Assembly: GCF_900109355.1 (NCBI RefSeq)
Contig: NZ_FOBF01000011.1
Span: forward strand, 1-64,000
DNA from: Nonomuraea pusilla
GTDB taxonomy: Bacteria > Actinomycetota > Actinomycetes > Streptosporangiales > Streptosporangiaceae
Length of the DNA stretch: 64,000 bases
Reading direction: 5' to 3'
A program made the position numbers and the translations under genes. This document shows positions 34,909 through 42,959 of the stretch, in pieces; the stretch's first letter is position 1; the number at the start of each line of letters is the position of its first letter. The notes beneath the pieces were generated by a model. It did no database searches, was not told where the DNA came from, and saw only the letters and a program-made list of their open reading frames with translations.

Positions 34909-35178
34909 CTATTCGAAGTCGTCCGGGTTGAGCTCCTTGAGGCGGTTGAACTCCTCGTCCAGTTCGTCCACCTCGTCCACCTCGTCCACCTCGTCGTGGT
35001 CGCTCTCGTCGCCGCCGTCGCCCGGATGGCCGTCCGGTGTGACGCCGGGCGTGATGGTGGGCGGGCTGCCCGGAGGGCGCCGGGACGCCTCCTCCTCGCC
35101 CTGCGTCAGCGGCGCGCCGCTCGCCTCCTCGCTGCCCCCTCGGCTGACCGGCCGTTCGCCGCCGCTGTCGGTGCTCAT
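34909..35178 (-). CDS. small acidic protein of unknown function
   Basis: 89 residues starting at ATG 35176-35178 with GAGGAGA 5 nt upstream. Hydrophilic, Pro/Gly-rich N-terminal part, then an acidic run built of three DEV repeats (9-nt direct repeats in the DNA at about 34960-35000) and the helix EEFNRLKELNPDDF. Probably disordered with a binding helix. No family recognised. It is divergent from the FRG-domain gene. Confidence 0.6.
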   Translation of the reverse strand: MSTDSGGERPVSRGGSEEASGAPLTQGEEEASRRPPGSPPTITPGVTPDGHPGDGGDESDHDEVDEVDEVDELDEEFNRLKELNPDDFE

Positions 35179-35293
35179 GCTGGTCTCCTCGTCGTGCGGG
35201 TCCCCCGTCCCCGCCCCTCTCCCCTCGGGGCCGGGGCACAAACCGGGCAGGTCACAGGTGTGGACGGCCCCCCGCAGGGGCACCCGTACCCAG

Positions 35294-36157
35294 ATGACGA
35301 TGGTCACGGTGTCGTCCTGGCGCGAGCTGGACGACGCGATCAGCGAGGCCGGCCGCGGAGAGGGGAAGAGCCACGCGCACTCCACCCTGGTCTTCCGCGG
35401 CCTGGCCAGGAGCTCCTACTCCCACGTGTCCGGCCTGGCCAGGCTCGACGGGGAGTACGCCTCCCTGGAGTCCCATCTCATCCGCAACTTCCGCAAGTAC
35501 GCCCACCGGCAGGCCCCCGGCCCGACCGTCTGGGACTGGCTGGCGCTCGGCCAGCACCACGGACTGCCCACCCGGCTGCTCGACTGGTCGTTCTCGCCGC
35601 TGGTCGCGCTGCACTTCGCCACCGCGTCCTGGCCGGCCGACGACGCGGTGCTGCTGGCCGTGGACTGCGCGGGCACGCACCGGCTGCTGCCGGACCCGCT
35701 GCGGTCGGTGCTCGACCGGGAGGGCGCGCTCGTCTTCTCCACGGAGATGCTCGCCGAGAGCGCGCCCGACCTGGCCTGCTTCGACGAGCTGGGCCACGGG
35801 CGGCCGTTCCTCGCGTTCTTCGAGCCGCCGTCGCTGGACGAGCGGGTGATCAACCAGTCGTCCGTGCTGTCGGCGATCTCCGACCCGACGTTCCAGCTGG
35901 AGCAGTGGATGGAGGAGCATCCGGGGCTGTGGCACGGGTGGTCGATCCCGGCGAAGGTCAAGGCCGAGATCAGGGCGCGGCTCGACCAGGCGAACATCAC
36001 CGAGCGGGTGCTGCTGCCCGGCCTGGACGGGCTGGCCGAGTGGCTGCGCCGCTACTACTCGCCCGGCGGGGTGGCCGAGCGCGGCGACGCCGACGGCGGC
36101 GCGGTGATGAGCGGCAGGGAGCGCCACACCCAGCGCGAGGGCTGGATGAGCGGCTGA
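35294..36157 (+). CDS. FRG-domain protein
   Basis: 287 residues. The FRG domain is marked by STLVFRGLARSSY near 30 and the long signature LALGQHHGLPTRLLDWSFSP then ALHFATA at about 80-115, typical of this widespread but uncharacterised family. FRG proteins often sit in accessory or defence-type islands, and an ADP-ribosylation-type chemistry has been suggested for relatives; nothing here proves it. The C-terminal 60 residues are a linker. Start ATG 35294 follows a weak AGGGG site. No partner effector is adjacent. Confidence 0.8.
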   Translation: MTMVTVSSWRELDDAISEAGRGEGKSHAHSTLVFRGLARSSYSHVSGLARLDGEYASLESHLIRNFRKYAHRQAPGPTVWDWLALGQHHGLPTRLLDWSFSPLVALHFATASWPADDAVLLAVDCAGTHRLLPDPLRSVLDREGALVFSTEMLAESAPDLACFDELGHGRPFLAFFEPPSLDERVINQSSVLSAISDPTFQLEQWMEEHPGLWHGWSIPAKVKAEIRARLDQANITERVLLPGLDGLAEWLRRYYSPGGVAERGDADGGAVMSGRERHTQREGWMSG

Positions 36158-36272
36158 CGCCGGGCCGCCCGGCGAACCCCGCGCGCACCTCCGTACAAGA
36201 CCGCGTGCCGGTGTGGCGCTACAACGGTGCGCGGGCGGCGCGGCGCCGCCCGGACGGCCGGAGGTGGTAGGC

Positions 36273-37154
36273 GTGGAAACGGGTTTCATCGGTCTGGGAC
36301 TCATGGGCCTTCCCATGGCGCTCAACCTGGCCCGCGCGGGCACCCCGCTGGTCGTCTGGAACCGTACGGCGAGCAGGTGCGAGGAGCCTCGGGCGGCGGG
36401 CGCGGACGTCGCGGCCGGCCCCGGCGAGGTGTTCCGCAGGGCGCGGACGGTGATCCTCATGCTGGCCGACGGCCCTGCCATGGACGACGTGCTCGGCCGC
36501 GGCACCCCCGCCTTCGCCGAGCGGGTCGCCGGCCGGATCGTCGTGCACATGGGCACCACCTCACCCGGCTACTCTGCGGAACTGGCCAAGGACGTCGCGG
36601 CGGCGGGCGGCGCGTACGTCGAGGCGCCCGTGTCGGGCTCGCGCGTCCCGGCCGAGTCGGGGCAGCTCGTGGCGATGCTGGCGGGCGAGCCGGAGGCGGT
36701 CGAGGAGGTACGGCCGCTGCTCGCCCCGATGTGCCACGAGACGATCGTGTGCGGCGCGGCGCCGTCGGCGCTGCGGATGAAGCTCGCGGTCAACCTCTTC
36801 CTCATCACGATGGTCGGCGGCCTGGCCGAGTCCGTGCACTTCGCGCAGCAGCAGGGGCTCGACCTGGACCTGTTCCTGCAGGTGCTCGGCTCGGGCCCGA
36901 TGTCCAGCGCCGTCTCCCGGGTGAAGGCGGGCAAACTCGCCGCCCGCGACTTCTCGCCGCAGGCCTCGGCCGCCGACGTGCTGAAGAACAACCGGCTCGT
37001 CGCGGAGGCCGCGCGGGAGGCCGGCACGGCCTCGCCCCTGCTGGACGTCTGCCACGACCTGTTCAAGGAGACGGTCGCGCTCGGCCACGGCGCGGAGGAC
37101 ATGGCGGCGGTCGTCCGCGCCATCGAGGCGCGGACGGCGCACGCCCACCGCTGA
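36273..37154 (+). CDS. NAD(P)-dependent beta-hydroxyacid dehydrogenase (3-hydroxyisobutyrate dehydrogenase / GLYR type)
   Basis: 293 residues. Rossmann motif FIGLGLMGLPMA at the N terminus (residues 4-16), VWNRT for NADP-type binding, the substrate loop APVSGSRVPAESG near 118, and the catalytic Lys region MKLAVNLFLI near 170. Enzymes of this fold reduce small aldehydes (succinate semialdehyde, glyoxylate, tartronate semialdehyde) or imines. The start is GTG 36273 with GGAGG 8 nt upstream. Single gene, convergent with the ArsR-like regulator. Substrate open. Confidence 0.85.
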   Translation: METGFIGLGLMGLPMALNLARAGTPLVVWNRTASRCEEPRAAGADVAAGPGEVFRRARTVILMLADGPAMDDVLGRGTPAFAERVAGRIVVHMGTTSPGYSAELAKDVAAAGGAYVEAPVSGSRVPAESGQLVAMLAGEPEAVEEVRPLLAPMCHETIVCGAAPSALRMKLAVNLFLITMVGGLAESVHFAQQQGLDLDLFLQVLGSGPMSSAVSRVKAGKLAARDFSPQASAADVLKNNRLVAEAAREAGTASPLLDVCHDLFKETVALGHGAEDMAAVVRAIEARTAHAHR

Positions 37155-37174
37155 AGGCCGTACAGCGGCGGCGG

Positions 37175-38203
37175 TCAGCGGCGGAACAGGTCCAGCAGCT
37201 CGTCGGCCCGCGCCGTCCTGGAGATCCACACCTCGCGGCCGCGCCGCTCCCTGGCGACGAGCCGGGCGGCGCGCAGCCGGTCGCAGTGGTAGGTGAGGCC
37301 GCCTGGCGCGAGGTTCAGGCGCGTGGCCAGCGCGCTCATCGTCATCGGCCGGTCGAGCGCGAGGAGCAGCCGGGCGCGTACCGGCCCGACCAGCGCCGAC
37401 AGCTCGCCGGCGACGCGGGCCGCAGGGGCGGGCGCGGGAGCGGGGGCCGCGGGCCGGCGCCACAGGGCCGCCGAGCCGGGCAGCGGGTAGGCGATCCACA
37501 CCGCGTCGGGGCCGTCCAGGCTGACGATGACGGAGTCCTCGCCCGCCAGCATCGGCACCAGCACGACGGGCCGGTCGCCCAGGTCGTACGCGCTGGGCTC
37601 GATGTCGGCGACGAACAGCGAGCCGCCGGTGCAGACGACGCGCCGGTTGAGGGAGCCGAGCAGCAGCTCGGGCGCGCCCCGCATGCTCGCGACGCCGACC
37701 CGCGCGATCTCGCGGTCGAGCAGCGGCCGCGCCCGCCGCCACATCGGCTCGACCGCGCTCCAGACGTCGGCGAGCGCGTTCGCGTAGCCGCGCAGCCAGC
37801 GCTCGGGGCGGGCGGCGGCCGGCCGCCAGTGCGCGGGTACGGCCGCAGGGCCGAACGCCTGCTCCAGGTCCCTGATCAGCCTGTCGGGCGGGGCGTCGCG
37901 CAGCGCGTCGAGCTGCTCCCGCATCGGGACGTCGCCCAGGGGCGGCGCCAGCGGGACGACGCTGTCAGGGACGACGGAGTGACCCGGCGCGCCGATCGGG
38001 CGGGCCGCCTGATGGCCGGTGGCCCGCACCCTCGCCGCGATCGCCTTCCTCCAGGCGTCAGGCAACCCCCGCCGCCGCCCGGCGAGCGCGTCGGCCACGA
38101 CGGCCAGAGCGGTGAGGTTCGGAGAGATCGAGACGGACACGCGCGGCACGGAGGAGAGCCTCAGCTCGCTCCGCACGGTGGTCCTGCTGACGTTTGCCCC
38201 CAT
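37175..38203 (-). CDS. ArsR-like winged-helix regulator with large N-terminal effector region
   Basis: 342 residues. The C-terminal 75 residues hold an ArsR-type winged helix (MTMSALATRLNLAPGGLTYHCDRLRAARL). The N-terminal 250 residues are the DUF5937-like region found ahead of such HTHs in actinomycetes, probably a ligand or dimerisation domain. No Cys metal site is visible, so a metal sensor is unlikely. Convergent with the dehydrogenase gene; target unknown. Start ATG 38201-38203 with an AGCAGGA site. Confidence 0.8.
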   Translation of the reverse strand: MGANVSRTTVRSELRLSSVPRVSVSISPNLTALAVVADALAGRRRGLPDAWRKAIAARVRATGHQAARPIGAPGHSVVPDSVVPLAPPLGDVPMREQLDALRDAPPDRLIRDLEQAFGPAAVPAHWRPAAARPERWLRGYANALADVWSAVEPMWRRARPLLDREIARVGVASMRGAPELLLGSLNRRVVCTGGSLFVADIEPSAYDLGDRPVVLVPMLAGEDSVIVSLDGPDAVWIAYPLPGSAALWRRPAAPAPAPAPAARVAGELSALVGPVRARLLLALDRPMTMSALATRLNLAPGGLTYHCDRLRAARLVARERRGREVWISRTARADELLDLFRR

Positions 38204-38387
38204 GGTCCTGCTGGTGGTCGGTGCTCGGCTGGTCGCTGGTCGGGACGGTAGGTCCTGACGCTTGCCCCCGACTTACAGCCGACTTGAACGCTCTTGACTC
38301 CCGGGAGTCCATCCTGGAGCGCCTTGCCCCGCCGCAGGGGCGGTGCGGACGCGCGACGGCGGCCTCGCAGGGCCGACCGGCCGAATC

Positions 38388-38541
38388 CAGGCGGGCGGGG
38401 TCAAGGCGGGCGAGGGTCAGGCGGGCCGGGGTCCAGGGGGGCAGGGGCTCGGCGGGCGGGGGTCAGGTGGCCGGGTCCAAGCGGGCGAGTCCAAGCGGGC
38501 GAGTCCAAGCGGGCGGGGTCAGGCGGGCGGGGTCAGGCGGG
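38388..38541. repeat. minisatellite of about ten 14-16-nt GC-rich units
   Basis: Degenerate tandem units around GGCGGGCGGGGTCA and AGCGGGCGAGTCCA fill the gap between the ArsR-like gene and the response regulator. The last units run into the regulator's stop codon (38533-38535). The rest of the 330-nt gap (38204-38387) has no gene. Confidence 0.8.
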
Positions 38542-39168
38542 GGCGAGGCCGTGGCGGTGGGCGTAGGCGGTGGCCTCCGCGCGGTTGCGGGCGCCGATCT
38601 TGGCGAAGACGTTGTTGACGTGCGTCTTCACCGTCGTCTCGGCGATGAACAGCGCCGCCGCGATCTCGCCGTTGGGCAGGCCCCGAGCGACCAGCCGCAG
38701 CACCTCCACCTCCCGGGCGGTCAGCCCGTCGGGCGGCGGCACGGCGGCTCCCGACCGTACGAGGGCGTCGACCAGACGGCGCGACACGGACGCGTCGAAC
38801 GTGGACTGCCCGGCGGCGGCCGACCGCAGCGCCGCCGCGATCTCGGCGCGCCCCGCGTCCTTGGTGAGGTAGCCGCGCGCGCCCGCCGCCAGCGCGGCGT
38901 GCACCGACTCGTCGTCGGAGTAGGTGGTCAGCACGAGGACCGCCACACCCGGATGGTCGCGGGTGATGCGCCGGGTCGCGGTCACGCCGTCCATGACGGG
39001 CATGCGCAGGTCCATCAGCACCACGTCGGGACGCAGTTCGGCGGCCAGCCTGAGCGCCTGCTCGCCGTCGCCGGCGTCGCCGACGACCTCCACCCCTTCG
39101 ACCAGGCCGAGCAGCGCGACCAGGCCCTCACGCATGATCTGCTGATCGTCGGCCACCAGCACTCGCAC
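38533..39168 (-). CDS. LuxR/NarL-family response regulator
   Basis: 211 residues. Receiver domain with Asp7/Asp8 and phospho-acceptor Asp53 in VVLMDLRMPVMDG. LuxR HTH LTAREVEVLRLVARGLPNGE then TTVKTHVNNVFAKIGARNRA. I place the start at GTG 39168, next to the conserved VRVLVADD. A GTG at 39312 overlapping the kinase stop (GTGA) would add 48 low-complexity residues; it is possible given the coupling but unusual. Partner of the next gene. Confidence 0.88.
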   Translation of the reverse strand: MRVLVADDQQIMREGLVALLGLVEGVEVVGDAGDGEQALRLAAELRPDVVLMDLRMPVMDGVTATRRITRDHPGVAVLVLTTYSDDESVHAALAAGARGYLTKDAGRAEIAAALRSAAAGQSTFDASVSRRLVDALVRSGAAVPPPDGLTAREVEVLRLVARGLPNGEIAAALFIAETTVKTHVNNVFAKIGARNRAEATAYAHRHGLAPA

Positions 39169-39308
39169 TCCCCGGCCCCCCACCTCACCGGCCCCCCGAA
39201 GGCCACCGGCCTCCGCCGCGCCGCTCCAGACCCGGCCCTCCGCCGCGCCGTCCCGCTCCTGGGCCCGGCCCTCCGCCTGGCCGGGCCGGTCGTTGCGCGG
39301 GAGTCCCG

Positions 39309-40535
39309 TCACGCGGGTACCTCCGCCGTGACGGTCCAGCCCCGCCCGGGGCCGTCCGTGCCCGCCCGGAGCGTGCCGCCCACCAGCGCGATCCGCTCAC
39401 GCATCCCGGCCAGCCCGAACCCCGCCACCCCGGCAGGACCGGCGCAGGTCACCGGGTCGGCCGAGCCGGCCGAGTCGGCCGAGTCGCCCGTGCGGGCGGT
39501 GGTCGCGGGGACGGACGGCGGAGCGGGGTTGGTGACGGCGAGGCGTACGCACCGCTCCTCGAAGGACAGCGCGAGCTCCACCGGCGCGCCCGGCGCGTGC
39601 TTGGCGGCGTTCGTCAGGGCCTCGCGCGCCGTCCGCAGCAGCGAGACCTCGGCGGGCGGCGGCAGCCGTCGCGGCGTTCCCTCCACCCGGACGCCGACCG
39701 GTGTCCCGTGGTGCTCGCGGTGCTCCCCGGCCAGCGCGGCGAGCGCCGGGCCCAGCTCGGGGACGTCGGCGCGCAGCGCCGCGACGGCGGCCCGCGCCTC
39801 GCGCAGCCCCTCGGCGGCCAGCCGCCGGGACCGGCGCAGCCGCTCCACCGCCCCCGCCCTGTCGTCCCTCTCGGTGAGGAGCGCCTCGGCCAGTTCCAGC
39901 TGCACGCCGAGCGCGCCCAGCGAGTGCGCGAGCACATCGTGCAGCTCACGGGCGATCCTGGCGCGTTCGTCCATGGCGGCCGCGCGGGCGCTCTCGTGCT
40001 GCGCCCGCCGCGTCTGCTCCAGCAGCAGCCGGGTCTGCCTGGCCTGCGCCCGGTGCTGCCTGCGGTGCAGCGCCAGCAGCAGGCAGATCGCCAGCACCGC
40101 CAGGTAGAGGGCGATCGCGCCCGGCGCGACCCCGTACAGGACCATGCCGGCCAGCGCGACCGCGCCGCCCAGGAGGCCGAGCGGGAGCACCGCGCGCAGC
40201 GGCGGCCGCAGGTCCGAGGCGAACATGAGCTGGAACACCACCAGGAACGCCAACCCGGTGCCGCCGCCAGGACCGGCCGCCGCGGCGGCGGGCACCGAAC
40301 CGGCGGCGAGGGCCGCGAAGGCGAGGCGCGGCGCCCGCCGGTCGAGCGCGAGGAACACCAGCCAGCAGGCGAAGGAGACGGCCAGCGCGCCGGTCGTCCA
40401 CGCCGCGCCGGGCCCGGGACGCGCGGTGGCCAGCGACCAGGCGAGGAAGCCCGTGGTCAGCAGCCGGATCAGCCACCCGGTCTCCGGGTCGTCGGCCGCG
40501 AGCAGCCGCACGACCCACCGCCAGACGTCGGCCAT
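39309..40535 (-). CDS. NarL-family sensor histidine kinase
   Basis: 408 residues. Five to six membrane helices in the first 165 residues, a coiled linker, HisKA_3 with MDERARIARELHDVLAHSLG (His in ELHD), and HATPase with REALTNAAKHAP (N box) and GFGLAGMRERI (G box). A short Ser/Asp/Pro insertion separates the boxes. Start ATG 40533-40535. Forms a two-component pair with the LuxR regulator and is preceded by a 37-residue membrane peptide gene, as in some liaFSR/desK-like loci. Signal unknown. Confidence 0.88.
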   Translation of the reverse strand: MADVWRWVVRLLAADDPETGWLIRLLTTGFLAWSLATARPGPGAAWTTGALAVSFACWLVFLALDRRAPRLAFAALAAGSVPAAAAAGPGGGTGLAFLVVFQLMFASDLRPPLRAVLPLGLLGGAVALAGMVLYGVAPGAIALYLAVLAICLLLALHRRQHRAQARQTRLLLEQTRRAQHESARAAAMDERARIARELHDVLAHSLGALGVQLELAEALLTERDDRAGAVERLRRSRRLAAEGLREARAAVAALRADVPELGPALAALAGEHREHHGTPVGVRVEGTPRRLPPPAEVSLLRTAREALTNAAKHAPGAPVELALSFEERCVRLAVTNPAPPSVPATTARTGDSADSAGSADPVTCAGPAGVAGFGLAGMRERIALVGGTLRAGTDGPGRGWTVTAEVPA

Positions 40536-40567
40536 CTCCCCCCGCCCCGTCGTCGTCCGCCTACCGC

Positions 40568-40681
40568 CTACCGTCGCACCGCCTGCATGATGACGTCCAG
40601 CATGACCAGCCGGAACACCACGAAGCCGGCGACCACCACGATCGCCACCACGGCCACGGCCAGCAGGAACTTCCCGTTCAT
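40568..40681 (-). CDS. 37-residue single-helix membrane peptide upstream of histidine kinase
   Basis: Reads as a short basic N terminus, one long Val/Ala-rich transmembrane helix (FLLAVAVVAIVVVAGFVVF) and a C-terminal amphipathic tail. The ATG at 40679-40681 has a strong AGGGGGGAAG site. An in-frame start near 40781 would give 71 residues but has no ribosome site. It ends 32 nt before the kinase gene, so it is likely co-expressed and could modulate the sensor. Too short for family assignment. Confidence 0.6.
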   Translation of the reverse strand: MNGKFLLAVAVVAIVVVAGFVVFRLVMLDVIMQAVRR

Positions 40682-41066
40682 CTTCCCCCCTGAGGACTTC
40701 AGCAGGAGCTCCAGCAGGACGATCGCCAGTCCGGCCCGTGGCCGTCCGCCGCCGTCCCGCAGCCTGCGCATCCGCTCGTTCATGGACGTGACGGTACGGA
40801 GCGGCGGGGGAGGAGCGGCACCTCCGTACGGCGGACTTCCGGGTGGACGCGCTCTCCACCCGGGGCCGTCCGTGAGCAGGCCCGTGAGCAGGCCCGCGAG
40901 CAGACGGGCGGCCTGGATCCGGTTCCGACGTTCCTCAGGCCCGTCTGATGCCGACGCGGTGAAGCCGATGCGGGGCCCGCCTGTAACCGGTTGCGCGCCG
41001 GCTGGTGCGCGCACGCCCGACCCCCGGCTGGCTAGCCTGATCAGTAGAGGGTGAGGAGGGGCCTCG
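40682..41066. other. 385-nt divergent intergenic region
   Basis: Holds the promoter of the peptide-kinase-regulator operon and of the small membrane protein gene. It contains three near-identical 12-nt CCCGTGAGCAGG units at about 40871-40905. No gene supported. Confidence 0.4.
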
Positions 41067-41294
41067 ATGACTGTCTCGACGGCCGTGGCAGCCCTGATGC
41101 TGCTCGCAGTTGTGGCGATCGCTGTCCGTTCGGCGTGGTCGCTGCTGTTCCGCAAGGCTCCTGTGCCCAGGCGCCGGGCCCGGGGCCGCCGCCTGCCGTA
41201 CCAGGGTCCGACGGACAACGCCGGCCAGTACCCCATGCCCGGCGCGGACGGCATCGGCTGTGACTCGGACAGCTCGGGCGGCGCCGGCGGGTGA
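41067..41294 (+). CDS. small single-pass membrane protein
   Basis: 75 residues. One N-terminal helix (VAALMLLAVVAIAVRSAWSL) then a basic, Gly/Pro-rich cytoplasmic tail ending in a short acidic patch. ATG 41067 follows GAGGAGG by 9 nt, a strong site, so it is probably real. No family recognised. Single gene at the edge of a region full of gene fragments. Confidence 0.6.
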   Translation: MTVSTAVAALMLLAVVAIAVRSAWSLLFRKAPVPRRRARGRRLPYQGPTDNAGQYPMPGADGIGCDSDSSGGAGG

Positions 41295-41380
41295 GACCGT
41301 GCCCGGCGAGCCGCCGCCAGGTCCGCTCCGAGGGCGGCCGCCGGTGTCCGGGCCCCGGGCCTGCCGACGCCGCGGGCGTC

Positions 41381-41467
41381 ATGGCGAGGTGGGATCCGGA
41401 GGCCGAGGAGCGTCTGAAGCGGGCGGCCCTGGAGCTGTGCCTGGAGCGCGGCCACGACAACGTGACT
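41381..41467 (+). pseudogene. TetR-family regulator, N-terminal fragment only
   Basis: The frame from ATG 41381 encodes the first helix of a TetR HTH (ERLKRAALELCLERGHDNVT) and then loses all similarity after 41467, exactly where the rest of the HTH should follow. About 29 codons of a gene that is normally near 190. Decayed remnant. Confidence 0.6.
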
Positions 41468-41500
41468 CCACCTCGCGGGACGGCCCTCCGGCCGCGGGGA

Positions 41501-41569
41501 TCACGGCGTCAGCAGTCCGGCGGGCGTGTAGTCGGGCGCGGCGGCGATCGGCGCGAACACGTCGATCAC
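41501..41569 (-). pseudogene. 22-codon remnant with strong ribosome site
   Basis: GTG 41569 preceded by AAGGAGG, then VIDVFAPIAAAPDYTPAGLL and a stop after 22 codons. It sits 72 nt behind the amidohydrolase gene, as a second operon gene would, and its downstream part is missing next to the break in the TetR fragment. Probably the 5' stub of a deleted gene; identity unknown. Confidence 0.35.
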
Positions 41570-41641
41570 GGTGCCTCCTTCTGCTGGACGGCGCGGTCAC
41601 GGGCCGGGACGGCCGCTGCCCGGACGGCGGCTGCGGGCCGG

Positions 41642-42490
41642 TCACGGCGCCTCCGGCAGGCCGTAGAAACGGGTGGCGGTGCCGCCCAGGACGGCCGCGC
41701 GCTCGGTCTCGGACAGGTGCGACAGCACCGCCCCCGTCTCCCGCCACACCTGCGCGTAGTCGCCGGCGAGCAGGGCGACCGGCCAGTCGCTGCCGAACAT
41801 CAGCCGGTCGGGGCCGAACAGCTCCAGCGCGTGCTCCACGTACGGACGCAGGTCGGCGGCGCTCCACGTCGCGGGGTCGGCTGCCGTGTTCAGCCCCGAC
41901 ACCTTGGCGTGCACCTGCGGGTACTCGGCGGCCCTCGCCATGAGCGACGCCCACGGCTCCCAGCCCTTGTCCTTGATCGGCGGCTTGGCCAGGTGGTCGA
42001 TCACCATGCGCAGGCCGGGCACCCGCTCGGCCAGCACCGGAATGTGCTCCAGGTGCCGTGGCAGCACCGCGACCACGTCGAACGGCAGGCCCGCGTCGGC
42101 CAGCAGCCCGAGGCCCTCGATCACGGAGTCCTGGAGCAGCCAGTCGGGGTCGGGCTCGTCGTGGATCAGGTGCCTGATCCCGGCGAACTTCGGATGCTCG
42201 CGGTAGCGCGCGAGCGCCTCGGCCGCCTCACCGGGACGGTTCAGCGGCACCCAGCCGACGACCGCGCCGATGACGTCGTACGCGTCGGCCTGCGCGAGCA
42301 TCGCGTCGGTGTCGGCGTAGGAATCCATCGACTGCACCAGCACCGTGCGGTCGACCCCGGCCGCCGCGAGCTGCGGGATCAGCTCCTCCGGCTCGAAGGT
42401 GCGGCAGATGGGGGCGAGGCCGGGAGTCAGCCAGGGGTAGTGGCCCGTCTCCAGGTTCCAGAAGTGCTGGTGGGCGTCGACCACGGACAT
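41642..42490 (-). CDS. amidohydrolase_2 family hydrolase (fuconolactonase / PDC-lactonase-like)
   Basis: A 282-residue TIM-barrel metal hydrolase. N-terminal DAHQHFW provides metal His residues, with VIDHLAKPP mid-protein and the C-terminal FGSDWPV Asp. This group includes L-fuconolactonase, 2-pyrone-4,6-dicarboxylate hydrolase and related sugar-lactone hydrolases. Start ATG 42488-42490 with TGAGGAGG 5 nt upstream. Apparently intact, yet flanked by fragments of sugar-transporter and VOC genes, so it may be the survivor of a sugar-acid catabolic cluster. Confidence 0.82.
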   Translation of the reverse strand: MSVVDAHQHFWNLETGHYPWLTPGLAPICRTFEPEELIPQLAAAGVDRTVLVQSMDSYADTDAMLAQADAYDVIGAVVGWVPLNRPGEAAEALARYREHPKFAGIRHLIHDEPDPDWLLQDSVIEGLGLLADAGLPFDVVAVLPRHLEHIPVLAERVPGLRMVIDHLAKPPIKDKGWEPWASLMARAAEYPQVHAKVSGLNTAADPATWSAADLRPYVEHALELFGPDRLMFGSDWPVALLAGDYAQVWRETGAVLSHLSETERAAVLGGTATRFYGLPEAP

Positions 42491-42554
42491 CCCGGCCTCC
42501 TCACAAGATCAAGCGATTGAGCGTGCACAACGTAGAGCCGTCCGGCGAAGGGTG

Positions 42555-42685
42555 TCAAAGCCGTTGCGCGGGCGGCTGCACCAGTTCCAGGGTGATGTCG
42601 TCGGGGTCGAGGAAGCAGCAGGCGTACCCGCCCCGGTTCACGCCCGCCGTGATCTCGCCCGGCGGGGTCGCGCGGCCGTACAGGC
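42555..42685 (-). pseudogene. VOC/glyoxalase-family protein, C-terminal fragment
   Basis: The minus frame ending at the TGA 42555-42557 reads YGRATPPGEITAGVNRGG and then YACCFLDPDDITLELVQPP, the classic C-terminal strand of a vicinal-oxygen-chelate protein with its metal Glu (LEL). Upstream of about 42685 the similarity stops, so about two thirds of the gene is missing. Confidence 0.65.
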
Positions 42686-42697
42686 GGCGGCGACGGC

Positions 42698-42845
42698 GGT
42701 GTGGCGCAGCACCGCCCACGTCACCGCGGCGATCACGACGAGGTAGTACGTCGGCTTGCTGAGCCGCAGCTCGAACCCGAGCACCGGGCTGAGCGCGATC
42801 GCGGCGAGACCGGCCGCCGCCACCGCGTACGGCCGCCCGCGGAGA
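42698..42845 (-). pseudogene. ABC-transporter permease fragment (LivM/branched-chain type)
   Basis: A minus frame gives LSPVLGFELRLSKPTYYLVV then IAAVTWAVLRHT, an internal segment like that of branched-chain amino-acid or sugar permeases. No start, no end, and both neighbours in other frames. Confidence 0.5.
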
Positions 42846-42927
42846 AGGCGGCCGCCGACGCCACCGACAGGTCGAAGTTCCCGCTGGTCAGCACCACGGT
42901 GGTGAACACGGCGAGTATCGCGCGGTG
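42838..42927 (-). pseudogene. ABC sugar permease fragment (RbsC-like)
   Basis: ILAVFTTVVLTSGNFDLSVA then SAAAFSAG matches the conserved GxxDLSVG region of ribose/xylose-type permeases. About 30 codons only, frame-shifted relative to the adjacent permease fragment. Confidence 0.55.
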
Positions 42928-42959
42928 GGTACTCGGGTGGGTGGCTCCGGTGGGGTGGG

